Shown piece by piece: positions 51,322 to 60,307 of a stretch of DNA of 64,000 bases (the stretch's first letter is position 1; each line of letters begins with the position of its first letter). The notes under the pieces are model-generated. The model was not told the DNA's origin. It worked only from the letters and a program-made list of their open reading frames with translations, and did not search any database. Both the position numbers and the translations under genes were made by a program. Source of the stretch: Pseudomonas abietaniphila (GTDB lineage: Bacteria; Pseudomonadota; Gammaproteobacteria; Pseudomonadales; Pseudomonadaceae); NCBI RefSeq assembly GCF_900100795.1, contig NZ_FNCO01000018.1, forward strand, positions 81,386 through 145,385. Direction: 5' to 3'.

Positions 51322-53283
51322 TCAAGGTAACTCCAACCCACCCGCCGCCTTGTGCAACGCCCGCAAATGCTCGCCCACTTGCTTGAGATTTTCGTCGGTA
51401 GCGGCAATCTCGGCAGCACGGTCAGGCTCCAGCAGCGCCCTCACCTCTTTGTCCAGATCGCCGGTCAGACGCTGCAGCTGTTTCTGGCGCTGGCTGCTTT
51501 CTTCTTCAAGACGTGTCCATTCGCCCTGCTGCGGCAGTCCGTACCCTCCACTGCCCAACAGTTCCGCGGGGCGGCTGAGGAAGCCGCTGTTGGCCAGGAT
51601 GTCCTGCAACGTGCCAGTGGCCTTCGACACACCGTTGTCCTTCTTCTCGACCGCGCTGAGGTAGCGTTGCTTGACCTCATCCTGCGCCAGCAGCAACTGA
51701 CGGCGTTGAGCGGCCTGCTCCAGAAGCAACATGGCGGCGCTGGTGCGCAGATCGGCCTGGGCGAAATAAGGGCGTCGGTCTTTCGCAGGCAGCGACAGCC
51801 AGTCTTCGACGGTGGTTTCCTTCACATCAGTGGATTTGCGCAGCACATCGAACATCGCTTGGTAGCGGTCGCGGTAGGAATCAAAGCGATAGCCCAGCCG
51901 CAGCGCTTTTTTGGGATTGTCCAGCACGCTGGTGTCCGCCAGACCCCTGCCCTTGAGCACTTCCAGCAAACCGTTGGGCATGATGCTGTCGAGGCCCACC
52001 AGCCGAGGGTCGTCAGTGCCGCTGCGCAATAGCTTGAGGTTTTCCACGGCGCAGTTGTTGGACAGAAACCAATAGTTGCCGTCATACGCCCAGTGCATCT
52101 CGGCGGCATGCTGGACCAGCCCGTCGATTTCCTCGCGGGACAGTTTCAGCGGCACGGACGCCAGGCTGCGCAATTCCGTTTTGGTGTATTCGTCGATCAC
52201 CTGCCCCAGCGGCAGCACGAACAGGCGCGATGGATAAGCGCCTGTCAGGCCGCTCCAACTGGACAGTTGCAGGTCGTTCACAAACGCACGATAGGACAAC
52301 ACCAGATGCTGATCCAGATCCAGACGGCAATCCGGGCCGCGCGGACGTCCAGGCTTGCAGATGACCAGGCGCAGCATGCTGTGGCCCCAACGACTCACCA
52401 GATTCTGATTGGCTTCGGCCAACAGGTAATCAACCTCATACACGCGCTCGGGGTCGAGCTTGCCCAGCGGCTCACGGGCGAAGTCGTTACCGGCGTTCAG
52501 GTACGGGTAGTAAGTCGGGCAGTCATCCTTGGCGGCGGGCGCCCAGTTGAACAGCTGTTTGTAGTAGTTGTAGAGCGCGGGACGTCGGCAGGCATAGGCC
52601 GGATCAAGGAGGAAGTACTCCATGTTCACCGCAACAAACTCCAACGGGCTGCTGATTTCGTAGATATCGGGGCTGCGGGCAACTTGACCGTTGCGTTCCT
52701 CACGCTCCCCTCGACGTCCCACGTATTGCGGCCAGCCGGCAAGGTCCAGCAGGCGTGGATCGTCGCTCAACGTGAAGCGCCGGTCGGTCTGGCCTCGGCA
52801 ACTGTCACGCAGACCGATCTTGCCGGTGCTGTTGCCCTGGCGCGCACACGCGATGATCAGCTTGCGGTCTTCAGGCGACCAAAGCTGGGCGTGATCATAA
52901 ATATGGGTGAGCTCATGCAGCACCGTCGCGAGCATCTCTTCGCGCACCGTCCCGTGTGGGCGATTGGTGCGGGTGGTGGCTGCGGTGCCGTCGGTCAAAC
53001 CCGCCAGCAGGCGTTGATTGAGGTCCAGACGGTAAGGCCCGTCTGCGCGTCCGTAGGCGTTGGACGGCATGTCATCGGTCCAGCGGACTTCGACTTTACG
53101 ATCAAGCTTGCTGACGAACATCGGCGGCAAATGCGCCATGGCCTCGTCGAGCAGCGTCTGGCTGGCTTGCTGCTGGGCAGGACTCAGCCCGTCGGTGTAC
53201 AGCGACAGACTCAAGTCGGCGAAGGCGCTCGTACAGATCAGCGACAGCGCCGAAGCCAGCAGCCAGACGGCTACGCGCCTCAC
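51322..53283 (-). CDS. DUF7844/DUF4105 periplasmic protein (Lnb-like domain)
   Basis: 653-aa secreted protein; signal peptide ends TSAFA. The N-terminal part contains HELTH at 123-127 with a later IYDH, an HExxH-type possible metal site. A middle DUF4105 domain (about 290-440: LVSRWGHSMLRLVIC, WFLSNNCAVENLKLL) carries the His and Cys found in this superfamily, which includes a lipoprotein N-acyltransferase (Lnb) of Gram-positives. The C-terminal half is helical (about 480-653). Function unknown. Just upstream of three DUF2388 genes on the same strand; overlaps the first by 4 bp. Confidence 0.85.
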   Translation of the reverse strand: MRRVAVWLLASALSLICTSAFADLSLSLYTDGLSPAQQQASQTLLDEAMAHLPPMFVSKLDRKVEVRWTDDMPSNAYGRADGPYRLDLNQRLLAGLTDGTAATTRTNRPHGTVREEMLATVLHELTHIYDHAQLWSPEDRKLIIACARQGNSTGKIGLRDSCRGQTDRRFTLSDDPRLLDLAGWPQYVGRRGEREERNGQVARSPDIYEISSPLEFVAVNMEYFLLDPAYACRRPALYNYYKQLFNWAPAAKDDCPTYYPYLNAGNDFAREPLGKLDPERVYEVDYLLAEANQNLVSRWGHSMLRLVICKPGRPRGPDCRLDLDQHLVLSYRAFVNDLQLSSWSGLTGAYPSRLFVLPLGQVIDEYTKTELRSLASVPLKLSREEIDGLVQHAAEMHWAYDGNYWFLSNNCAVENLKLLRSGTDDPRLVGLDSIMPNGLLEVLKGRGLADTSVLDNPKKALRLGYRFDSYRDRYQAMFDVLRKSTDVKETTVEDWLSLPAKDRRPYFAQADLRTSAAMLLLEQAAQRRQLLLAQDEVKQRYLSAVEKKDNGVSKATGTLQDILANSGFLSRPAELLGSGGYGLPQQGEWTRLEEESSQRQKQLQRLTGDLDKEVRALLEPDRAAEIAATDENLKQVGEHLRALHKAAGGLELP

Positions 53284-53600
53284 AGTGCGAGGATGGCTTC
53301 AGCGAGATCCTGGTCACTGGCATTGCGCGCTTCTGGCAGGCGCTCACGCAAGGTGGCGAACGCGGCGTCCAGTTTAGCGCCGTGAATGTCGCCGTTCGTG
53401 GCGACGTAGCTGGCGGCATCGTCCTGAGCTTCCACAACCATTTTCCAGTTGCGAACCGAAGACGTGGTGTCGGAGGTGAAGTCCACGCTGCGGCCCAACG
53501 CACGGACAACGATGTTACTGGTGGCTTTCAAGGTTTGCGCGTGCGCGACATCGGTCAGCAACAACAGGCCGAGGGCAGCGGCAATCAACGGGGTACGCAT
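53280..53600 (-). CDS. DUF2388 secreted protein, copy 1
   Basis: 106 aa, signal peptide ending VAHAQT. Shares with copies 2 and 3 the pattern S/T-rich start, then VEAQDDAASYVATNGDIHGAK, followed by a helix ending DLAEAILAL. Stop overlaps the DUF4105 gene start region (4 bp). Family of unknown function limited to pseudomonads and relatives. Confidence 0.88.
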   Translation of the reverse strand: MRTPLIAAALGLLLLTDVAHAQTLKATSNIVVRALGRSVDFTSDTTSSVRNWKMVVEAQDDAASYVATNGDIHGAKLDAAFATLRERLPEARNASDQDLAEAILAL

Positions 53601-53635
53601 GGAACGGCTCCAGAATACAGAAGGTGCAAAAGTGA

Positions 53636-53941
53636 TTATTGGACGAGAATTGCCTGCGCCAGTTCAAGGTCGCTGGCATGAAGTTTTGGCTGGGCTTGAC
53701 GCAGATACATCAGCGCGGCCTCCAGCTGTGCTCCTCGCAGTTGGCCATCACTGGCTATAAACGCTGCAGCATCATCCTGGGCGGCAAGTATCAGCTTGTT
53801 ATCGAAAGGCCCGGTCGTCACCTGGCTGGTGGCGTACCCGCTTTTGATCAGGCTTTGTGTGGTTGTGTCGAACGCTTGAGCCTGGGTAACGCAGATCAGG
53901 CTGGCAGTCGCTGCAATCAACAGGCGAGACAATGAACGCAT
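53636..53941 (-). CDS. DUF2388 secreted protein, copy 2
   Basis: 101 aa, signal peptide ending TQAQAF. Core AAQDDAAAFIASDGQLRGAQ and end ELAQAILVQ match copies 1 and 3. Separated from copy 1 by 35 bp. Same expression direction, so likely co-transcribed. Confidence 0.88.
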   Translation of the reverse strand: MRSLSRLLIAATASLICVTQAQAFDTTTQSLIKSGYATSQVTTGPFDNKLILAAQDDAAAFIASDGQLRGAQLEAALMYLRQAQPKLHASDLELAQAILVQ

Positions 53942-54046
53942 GAGTCTTCGGTATTGGCGAAACGAGTGGCAAGGCTAGCGCAATGCCCCGGCCAGAGCCA
54001 GTGAAGGTGTCGGGGCGTGCGGCGCCAAAGCTGTCGCGATGCTGAA

Positions 54047-54364
54047 TCAGATTGCGAGAATGGCCTGCGCCAGCTGCGCATCCGATGCGTTCAGGCTCGG
54101 GCTGACTTCACGGATGTGCTGAAACGCACCCTCCAGATGAGCTCCGCGGATTTCGCCTTTGCTGGCGACGAAGCTGGCTGCGTCATCGCGCGCGGCCAGA
54201 ACGATCTTGTCGTCATGGAAGGACGAGGAGATCTTGGAGGTGGCGTTGGACGACGCGTCCAGTGCGCGCACGATGGTGTCGGTGGTGACCACGAAGCTGG
54301 ACGCCTGAGCGCCGGTTGCCGCGATCAAAAGTACAGCTGCACTCATCAGGCGAAAGCGAGACAT
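54047..54364 (-). CDS. DUF2388 secreted protein, copy 3
   Basis: 105 aa, signal peptide ending TGAQAS. Core AARDDAASFVASKGEIRGAH and end QLAQAILAI repeat the family pattern. ATG 54364 is chosen for the signal peptide; a longer upstream frame is unlikely. Likely first gene of the cluster. Confidence 0.87.
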   Translation of the reverse strand: MSRFRLMSAAVLLIAATGAQASSFVVTTDTIVRALDASSNATSKISSSFHDDKIVLAARDDAASFVASKGEIRGAHLEGAFQHIREVSPSLNASDAQLAQAILAI

Positions 54365-54741
54365 GTTTGAACTCCACAAGGAACAAAATAAGTAACCACA
54401 TGCGCAAAGCCGACGATGAGCAAAGCTATCTCGCAGGCGATGGGGTAAAGGGTGAAGCAAGACTAGCGTAACCGGGATCGTCAGCACTATCACGGCTAAA
54501 TGCCAGCTGACAGGATGAGCCTGCTTTATCGTCACCTGAAATGCCTGACAGGCCCGTGAATCAACAACTGTACTTGCTGGGAGACTAAATTAATAAACTG
54601 TACCTATCAGGCTGATAGCCGCACTCGATCTTCGAAACCCGGAAACAACAAAGCCCGTCGGCAGTTTCCTGCGACGGGCTTCGTGTGAACAATTCGGGTT
54701 GCTGGTGAGAGGCTCTTCGCCTGGGACCAGCGGACGCTAAA
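54365..54741. other. Intergenic region with DUF1127 terminator and DUF2388 promoter
   Basis: 377 bp between the DUF2388 copy 3 gene and DUF1127. The only clear element is the hairpin terminator at 54651-54681. The rest is unannotated, moderately AT-rich DNA that must include the promoter of the DUF2388/DUF4105 cluster. Confidence 0.55.
54651..54681. terminator. Terminator downstream of DUF1127 gene
   Basis: AAGCCCGTCG (54651-54660) pairs with CGACGGGCTT (54672-54681) around an 11-base loop: a perfect 10-bp GC-rich stem. Confidence 0.85.
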
Positions 54742-54957
54742 TTAGCGCCAGAACGGCTTGCTCAGCTCTTCGTAACGCTGGGATTCGCTGATACCGGCGT
54801 CAGCCAGCAGACGAGCATCCAGACGGGCCAACTGGTGGCGGCTGGACAGACGACGCTGCCAGAGCATCAGGTTGGCGAACATGCGCAGCGGCAACGAGGC
54901 TTTAGCGGATTGAGCGGTTTCTTCGTAGAACAGTTCGGAACTTACGGTGCGTTCCAT
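54742..54957 (-). CDS. DUF1127 small protein
   Basis: 71 aa, matching the DUF1127 pattern: basic helical middle (LMLWQRRLSSRHQLARLDARLLADAGISES) and terminal KPFWR. Family proteins of this size are linked to RNA maturation and stress responses in other bacteria. Has its own terminator and a long upstream region with paired dyads. Confidence 0.88.
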   Translation of the reverse strand: MERTVSSELFYEETAQSAKASLPLRMFANLMLWQRRLSSRHQLARLDARLLADAGISESQRYEELSKPFWR

Positions 54958-55276
54958 GGTGCTTCTTCCTTCCGCTTGTGGCGGGATTAGATAGTGACTT
55001 GATTGGTGCCAATCTTCCTCTTGTTGCCGCTCTCTCTCCAGACACAGTTCACTTGTATTGTGATGCTCCAGTTAACTGTTCAAAGGCACTGTTTTGCTCA
55101 TTCGTGGGGCAACTGTACCGGTAAGCACAAATATGGTGCGTTTTGTGCGCCGGAACAGTGAATTTTGAATTTTCAGGGGTGAAAACGACCGGTACAGCAA
55201 TACAGTTTTTGTCAAAAAGGCGTGCAGTGCGTGGAAAGTGGCGACGAAAGGTCGTCGCCAATCCAGAACTGTTTTC
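54958..55276. promoter_or_regulatory. Upstream region of DUF1127 gene with paired dyads
   Basis: 319 bp. CTGTACCGGT (55113-55122) and its perfect inverted copy ACCGGTACAG (55188-55197) sit 65 bases apart, upstream of the leftward DUF1127 gene. The intervening DNA is AT-rich. The CoA-transferase gene ends at the right edge, so regulation most likely concerns DUF1127. Confidence 0.6.
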
Positions 55277-56770
55277 CTACACCGACAGCATGCGGCCGGT
55301 TTCTTCCAGGTTGAGGTGCCAACTGAGTGCATCGCGCAGCACATGCGGGGTGTGGCCGCCGATAGCGCAGGCTCTGCGGAAGTAGTCATTGAGCGCTTCG
55401 CGGTAGGCGGGATGAACACAGTTGTCGATGATCACGCGAGCGCGTTCACGAGGTGCCAGGCCCCGTAGATCGGCAAGCCCCTGCTCAGTCACGAGGATGT
55501 CCACATCATGCTCTGTGTGGTCCACGTGGCTGACCATCGGCACTACGCTGGAAATCGCGCCGGCTTTGGCGATGGATTTGGTCACGAAGATGGCGAGGTG
55601 AGCGTTGCGAGCGAAATCGCCCGAGCCTCCGATGCCGTTCATCATCCGCGTCCCGCCCACGTGTGTGGAGTTGACGTTGCCGTACAGGTCGAATTCAAGG
55701 GCTGTGTTGATGCCGATGATGCCCAGACGGCGCACGACTTCAGGATGGTTGGAGATTTCCTGAGGGCGCAATAACAGTTTCGGTTTGTACTGTTCCAGGT
55801 TGTTGTAGACCGCGTCGTGCTTGCGCTCTGACAGCGTCATCGAGCAACCCGAGGCAAAGTCCAGCTTGCCGGCCTCGAACAGGTCAAAGGTCGAGTCCTG
55901 AAGCACTTCCGAGTACATCGCCATGCCGTGGAACGGCGAGTCGATCAGACCGGTCATGACCGCGTTAGCGATCGTTCCAACGCCTGCCTGGAGAGGCATC
56001 AGCTGGTTGGTCAGGCGGTTTTGCCGCACTTCGTTCTTGAAGAACTCCACCAAGTGACCGGCAATCGCCTGCGTTTCACTGTCTGCGGGCAGTACAGTTG
56101 AAGGTGAGTCGGTCTGGTCGCTGATCACGATGCCCACGATCTTCGCCGGGTCGATCTTCACCGCCTGGCTGCCAATGCGGCTATCAGCCTTCAGCACCGG
56201 AATGGGCAGGCGGGTCGGGCGGTACGTGGGTATATAGATGTCATGCAGGCCTTCGAGCTCCAGCGGTTGCGCCAGATTGATCTCGACGATCACCTGCTCG
56301 GCCAGAATGGCGAAGCTGGCCGAGTTGCCCACGGACGTGCTCAACACCAGATGACCTTCCTCGGTAATCGCCACGCACTCGATGACGGCGATGTCGACGG
56401 ATTTGATCTGACGATTGCGCAGTTGCTCGACGGTGTCGGACAGGTGCTGGTCGATGAACATCACCGAACCGTCGTTGATTGCCTTGCGCAGCGTGTTGTC
56501 GACCTGAAACGGCATACGACGGGACAGCACGCCGGCTTCGGTCAATTGCTTGTCGAGGTCGTTACCCAGACTTGCGCCGGTCATCAGGCTGATTTTCAGC
56601 GGGTGAGCCTTGGCGCGTTCCGCCAGCGCCTTGGGCACGGCCTTGGCTTCGCCGGCACGGGTGAAACCACTCATGCCGACGGTCATGCCGTCCTTGATCA
56701 GGGAAGCGGCGTCGGCCGCGCTCATTACTTTGCTCATCAAAGACGGCAGGCGGATACGTTCACGGTGCAT
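55277..56770 (-). CDS. Acetyl-CoA hydrolase/succinyl-CoA:acetate CoA-transferase family
   Basis: 497-aa member of the Cat1/AarC family. Both CoA-binding halves are present; candidate catalytic Glu is in MYSEVLQDS, and oxyanion and CoA loops VGGTRMMNGIGGSGDF and EFDLYGNVNSTH are conserved. Converts acetyl-CoA and succinate to acetate and succinyl-CoA, or hydrolyses acetyl-CoA; sequence alone does not separate these. Confidence 0.92.
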   Translation of the reverse strand: MHRERIRLPSLMSKVMSAADAASLIKDGMTVGMSGFTRAGEAKAVPKALAERAKAHPLKISLMTGASLGNDLDKQLTEAGVLSRRMPFQVDNTLRKAINDGSVMFIDQHLSDTVEQLRNRQIKSVDIAVIECVAITEEGHLVLSTSVGNSASFAILAEQVIVEINLAQPLELEGLHDIYIPTYRPTRLPIPVLKADSRIGSQAVKIDPAKIVGIVISDQTDSPSTVLPADSETQAIAGHLVEFFKNEVRQNRLTNQLMPLQAGVGTIANAVMTGLIDSPFHGMAMYSEVLQDSTFDLFEAGKLDFASGCSMTLSERKHDAVYNNLEQYKPKLLLRPQEISNHPEVVRRLGIIGINTALEFDLYGNVNSTHVGGTRMMNGIGGSGDFARNAHLAIFVTKSIAKAGAISSVVPMVSHVDHTEHDVDILVTEQGLADLRGLAPRERARVIIDNCVHPAYREALNDYFRRACAIGGHTPHVLRDALSWHLNLEETGRMLSV

Positions 56771-56905
56771 GTTTGTTTATCTCGGGACGAGGATGCGAGC
56801 GACCAAGTCTAGAGATTTGCCTTTTTCTCGTCCCACGACCAAGGTCGCATGAGAGGGCTCTAATTAGCGGGTTTCAGAACAAAACACTGTTACACCGAAT
56901 GTAAA

Positions 56906-56937
56906 AAACCCTCGGCCGATCGATGCGCCGAGGGTTT
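56906..56937. terminator. Terminator downstream of pntB
   Basis: AAACCCTCGGC (56906-56916) pairs with GCCGAGGGTTT (56927-56937), an 11-bp stem with A-rich flank on the left, positioned just after the pntB stop. Confidence 0.88.
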
Positions 56938-56959
56938 GATGTGTCGCGGGCTAAAGCGG

Positions 56960-58405
56960 TTATTCGACCGCTTTGACCATGTCTTCGATGACTTTCTTGG
57001 CGTCGCCGAAAACCATCATGGTCTTGTCGAGGTAGAACAGCTCGTTGTCCAGGCCGGCATAGCCGCTGGCCATCGAGCGTTTGTTGACGATGATCGTCTT
57101 GGCCTTGAAGGCTTCCAGAATCGGCATGCCGGCGATCGGCGACTTCGGATCGTTCTTCGCCGCCGGGTTGACCACGTCGTTGGCGCCGAGCACCAGCACC
57201 ACGTCGGCCTGGCCGAACTCGGAGTTGATGTCTTCCATCTCGAACACCTGATCGTAAGGCACCTCGGCCTCAGCCAGCAGGACGTTCATATGGCCTGGCA
57301 TACGACCGGCGACCGGGTGAATCGCGTACTTCACAGTCACGCCACGATGGGTCAGCTTTTCGGTGAGTTCCTTGAGGGCATGCTGGGCACGAGCCACCGC
57401 CAGGCCATAGCCCGGTACGATGATCACGGTGTCGGCATTGGTCAGCAGGAAGGTGGCGTCGTCAGCCGACCCGGATTTGACCGGGCGTGCTTCTTTCGAG
57501 CCTGCCGCTGCGCCTACATCCGCCGCGCCGCCGAAACCACCGCCGATCACGTTGAAGAACGAGCGGTTCATGGCCTTGCACATGATGTACGACAGGATCG
57601 CGCCGGAGGAACCTACCAGAGAGCCTGCGATGATCAGCATCGAGTTGTTCAGCGAGAAGCCGATACCGGCCGCCGCCCAGCCCGAATAGCTGTTGAGCAT
57701 CGACACAACCACGGGCATGTCCGCGCCGCCAATCGGGATAATCAGCAGCACGCCGATGACGAACGCCAGGATCAGCATGATGCTGAAGGCGAACAGGCTG
57801 CCGGTGAACATGAACGTCAGGCCGAAGAACAGCGTGGCCAGGCCCAGGAGCAGGTTGAGCTTGTGCTGACCTGCGAACTGTACCGGCGCGCCCTGAAACA
57901 GGCGGAACTTGTACTTGCCGGACAGCTTGCCGAAGGCGATGACCGAACCCGAGAAGGTGATCGCACCGATGGCGGCACCCAGGAACAGCTCCAGACGGTT
58001 GCCGGTCGGGATCGAATCGCCCAGGTGCGCCACGATGCCCAGCGACTGCGGTTCAACCACAGCGGCAATCGCAATGAACACCGCGGCCAGACCGATCATG
58101 CTGTGCATGAAGGCGACCAGCTCCGGCATTTTGGTCATCTCGACGCGCTTGGCCATGATCGACCCGGCCGTGCCGCCAACCAGCAAGCCCACGATGATGT
58201 AGCCGATGCCCGCGCTGGCGCCGTCAGTGGACAGTGCAGCGAGTTTGAACACCAGGCCGATCGTGGTCAGGACAGCAAGCGCCATGCCGAGCATGCCGAA
58301 CAGGTTGCCGCGACGGGAAGTCGTCGGGTGCGACAGGCCTTTAAGGGCCTGAATAAAACAGATCGCCGAAACGAGGTACAACAGGGTGACGAGGTTCATG
58401 CTCAT
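56960..58405 (-). CDS. pntB: NAD(P) transhydrogenase subunit beta
   Basis: 481 aa. Nine-helix proton channel domain (residues 1-about 270) and a NADP-binding domain III (about 300-481) with PGYGLAVARAQH and VLGANDVVNPAA. Couples hydride transfer between NADH and NADP+ to proton movement. Start overlaps the small subunit stop by one base. Terminal gene of the pntAA-pntAB-pntB set. Confidence 0.95.
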   Translation of the reverse strand: MSMNLVTLLYLVSAICFIQALKGLSHPTTSRRGNLFGMLGMALAVLTTIGLVFKLAALSTDGASAGIGYIIVGLLVGGTAGSIMAKRVEMTKMPELVAFMHSMIGLAAVFIAIAAVVEPQSLGIVAHLGDSIPTGNRLELFLGAAIGAITFSGSVIAFGKLSGKYKFRLFQGAPVQFAGQHKLNLLLGLATLFFGLTFMFTGSLFAFSIMLILAFVIGVLLIIPIGGADMPVVVSMLNSYSGWAAAGIGFSLNNSMLIIAGSLVGSSGAILSYIMCKAMNRSFFNVIGGGFGGAADVGAAAGSKEARPVKSGSADDATFLLTNADTVIIVPGYGLAVARAQHALKELTEKLTHRGVTVKYAIHPVAGRMPGHMNVLLAEAEVPYDQVFEMEDINSEFGQADVVLVLGANDVVNPAAKNDPKSPIAGMPILEAFKAKTIIVNKRSMASGYAGLDNELFYLDKTMMVFGDAKKVIEDMVKAVE

Positions 58406-58740
58406 TACTTCGGCACCTCAGTTTTGGCTGTGCTTTTAACAGGAGCAGCCTTCTTCTTGAACATTTCCAGCATGCGGCGGGTGACCAGAAAGCCACCGAA
58501 CACGTTGACGGCGGCCAGAGCGACAGCCAGCGTGCCCATGGTTTTGCCCAGCGGCGTCACGGTCAGTGCGGCAGCCAGCATGGCGCCAACAATCACGATG
58601 GCCGAGATGGCGTTTGTCACGGCCATCAAAGGCGTGTGCAAGGCAGGGGTGACGTTCCAGACCACGTGGTAACCGACGTAAATCGCCAGCACGAAGATGA
58701 TCAGGTTGTAGACGCCGTGAGAGATCAGCATGTCTTCCAT
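58405..58740 (-). CDS. pntAB: NAD(P) transhydrogenase subunit alpha, membrane part
   Basis: 111 aa, four helices, beginning MEDMLISHGVYNLIIFVLAI. It corresponds to the C-terminal membrane part of the single PntA of E. coli, split off as a separate subunit in pseudomonads. ATG 58740 is the family start. 11 bp after pntAA. Confidence 0.93.
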   Translation of the reverse strand: MEDMLISHGVYNLIIFVLAIYVGYHVVWNVTPALHTPLMAVTNAISAIVIVGAMLAAALTVTPLGKTMGTLAVALAAVNVFGGFLVTRRMLEMFKKKAAPVKSTAKTEVPK

Positions 58741-58751
58741 TGTTTTTATCC

Positions 58752-59873
58752 TCAGCCGTTCTTGCGGACGATCTGGCCGTCGCGGCACATCAGGCACGCG
58801 GCGACGATGTCGTCTTCGAGGTTGATCTCGAACTGTCCTTCCTTGGTAAAGACCAGCTTCAGGAAGTCCAGCAGGTTGCGTGCATAAAGAGCAGAAGCAT
58901 CGGCAGCAACCAATGCGGGCAGGTTGGTATGACCGACGATGGTCACGCCATGCTCGATCACTACCTGGTCAGCCACGGTCAGCGGGCAGTTGCCGCCTTG
59001 GGCTGCCGCAAGGTCGATGACCACCGAGCCCGGTTTCATCTGCGACACCGTTTCTGCGCTCAGCAAGACCGGCGCCTTGCGGCCCGGAATCAGCGCGGTG
59101 GTGATCACGATGTCCGCCTGCTTGGCGCGTTCGTGAACGGCCACAGCCTGGCGCTGCATCCAGCTGGCAGGCATCGGGCGCGCGTAACCGCCAACACCGA
59201 CCGCTGCTTCGCGCTCTTCATCCGTTTCGTACGGCACATCGACGAACTTGGCGCCCAGCGACTCGATCTGTTCTTTCACCGCAGGACGAACGTCGGAAGC
59301 CTCGATCACGGCGCCCAGACGTTTGGCCGTGGCGATGGCTTGCAGGCCGGCAACGCCCGCTCCGAGAATCAGCACGCGAGCAGCCTTCACCGTGCCGGCA
59401 GCAGTCATCAGCATCGGCATGAAGCGCGGATAGTGATGCGCGGCCAGCAGCACCGATTTGTAACCGGCAATGTTGGCTTGCGAAGACAGCACGTCGAGGC
59501 TTTGTGCGCGAGAGGTGCGCGGGGCCGCTTCGAGGGCAAATGCGGTGATCCCGCATTCGGCCATCTTGGCGATGATCTCGTTGTTGAAGGGGTTAAGCAT
59601 CCCGATGACAACCGTCCCGGTCTTGATCAGAGCCAGTTCGCTGTCGCTGGGTGCGACGACTTTGAGGATCAGCTCGGCGCCGAAGGCATCGGCGGCGCTG
59701 CCAATCGAAGCACCGGCCGCTTCATAGGCGCTGTCCGTGACACTGGCGGTAATGCCGGCGCCTGACTGGACGGAGACCTTATGACCCTGGCCAATGAGCT
59801 TCTTGATGGTTTCCGGCGTTGCAGCAACCCGAGTTTCACCGGACTGGGTTTCGAGAGGGACACCAATGTGCAC
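58752..59873 (-). CDS. pntAA: NAD(P) transhydrogenase subunit alpha, NAD-binding part
   Basis: 373-aa soluble domain I: alanine-dehydrogenase/PNT fold with MHIGVPLETQSGETRVAATP at the start, RAQSLDVLSSQANIAGYKS, and NAD-binding LILGAGVAGLQAIATAKRLGA. It lacks the membrane tail, which is supplied by the next gene. First gene of the operon; promoter in 59874-60307. Confidence 0.95.
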   Translation of the reverse strand: MHIGVPLETQSGETRVAATPETIKKLIGQGHKVSVQSGAGITASVTDSAYEAAGASIGSAADAFGAELILKVVAPSDSELALIKTGTVVIGMLNPFNNEIIAKMAECGITAFALEAAPRTSRAQSLDVLSSQANIAGYKSVLLAAHHYPRFMPMLMTAAGTVKAARVLILGAGVAGLQAIATAKRLGAVIEASDVRPAVKEQIESLGAKFVDVPYETDEEREAAVGVGGYARPMPASWMQRQAVAVHERAKQADIVITTALIPGRKAPVLLSAETVSQMKPGSVVIDLAAAQGGNCPLTVADQVVIEHGVTIVGHTNLPALVAADASALYARNLLDFLKLVFTKEGQFEINLEDDIVAACLMCRDGQIVRKNG

Positions 59874-60307
59874 GTCAAATCTCCTGCGTGATCTTTTTAT
59901 CTTTTAAAAATAGGCCAGCGCACTGCGGATGGCGCGTCTGGGGCAGCGATCACCATGTCCCCGCAAGACAAGGCGGGGCGCGGCATTTTGCAGGTGTCAG
60001 AAGGGGGCATCAAGGAATTCTGTAACGCGACATCTCTTTAACTACAAGTCACCCTGTGACCGTTTGACGCAACAAAACGCTACAGGCCTTGTAGGTTATG
60101 GTCTGTAGCTGAATATGAGGTGTTGGAAATTTTTTTTCTATCTATCACGAGAATGGTGGCTAATCAGCCTGTAAGCCCCGTCACATAACGCTTACAGCCT
60201 GTTTTTGATAAAGAACACAAGTGTTTCTTAAATGCGACATATCAAGATATCTGTAGGCTTTTCAAAGTCCTGACTACAGGGTCAGTAATGGCGGTTAGAT
60301 AGACAGA
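59874..60307. other. Intergenic region upstream of pntAA
   Basis: 434 bp, AT-rich in the middle. Contains the perfect dyad ATATC-AA-GATAT (60239-60250) and the near dyad AAGAACACAAGTGTTTCTT (about 60211-60229). Must contain the pntAA promoter and the 3' end of the LysR gene transcript; no gene recognised. Confidence 0.55.

Noticed and set aside
56936..58672. 578-codon frame antisense to pntB and pntAB
   Set aside because: Mirror of conserved membrane-protein codons; no start context or domain.
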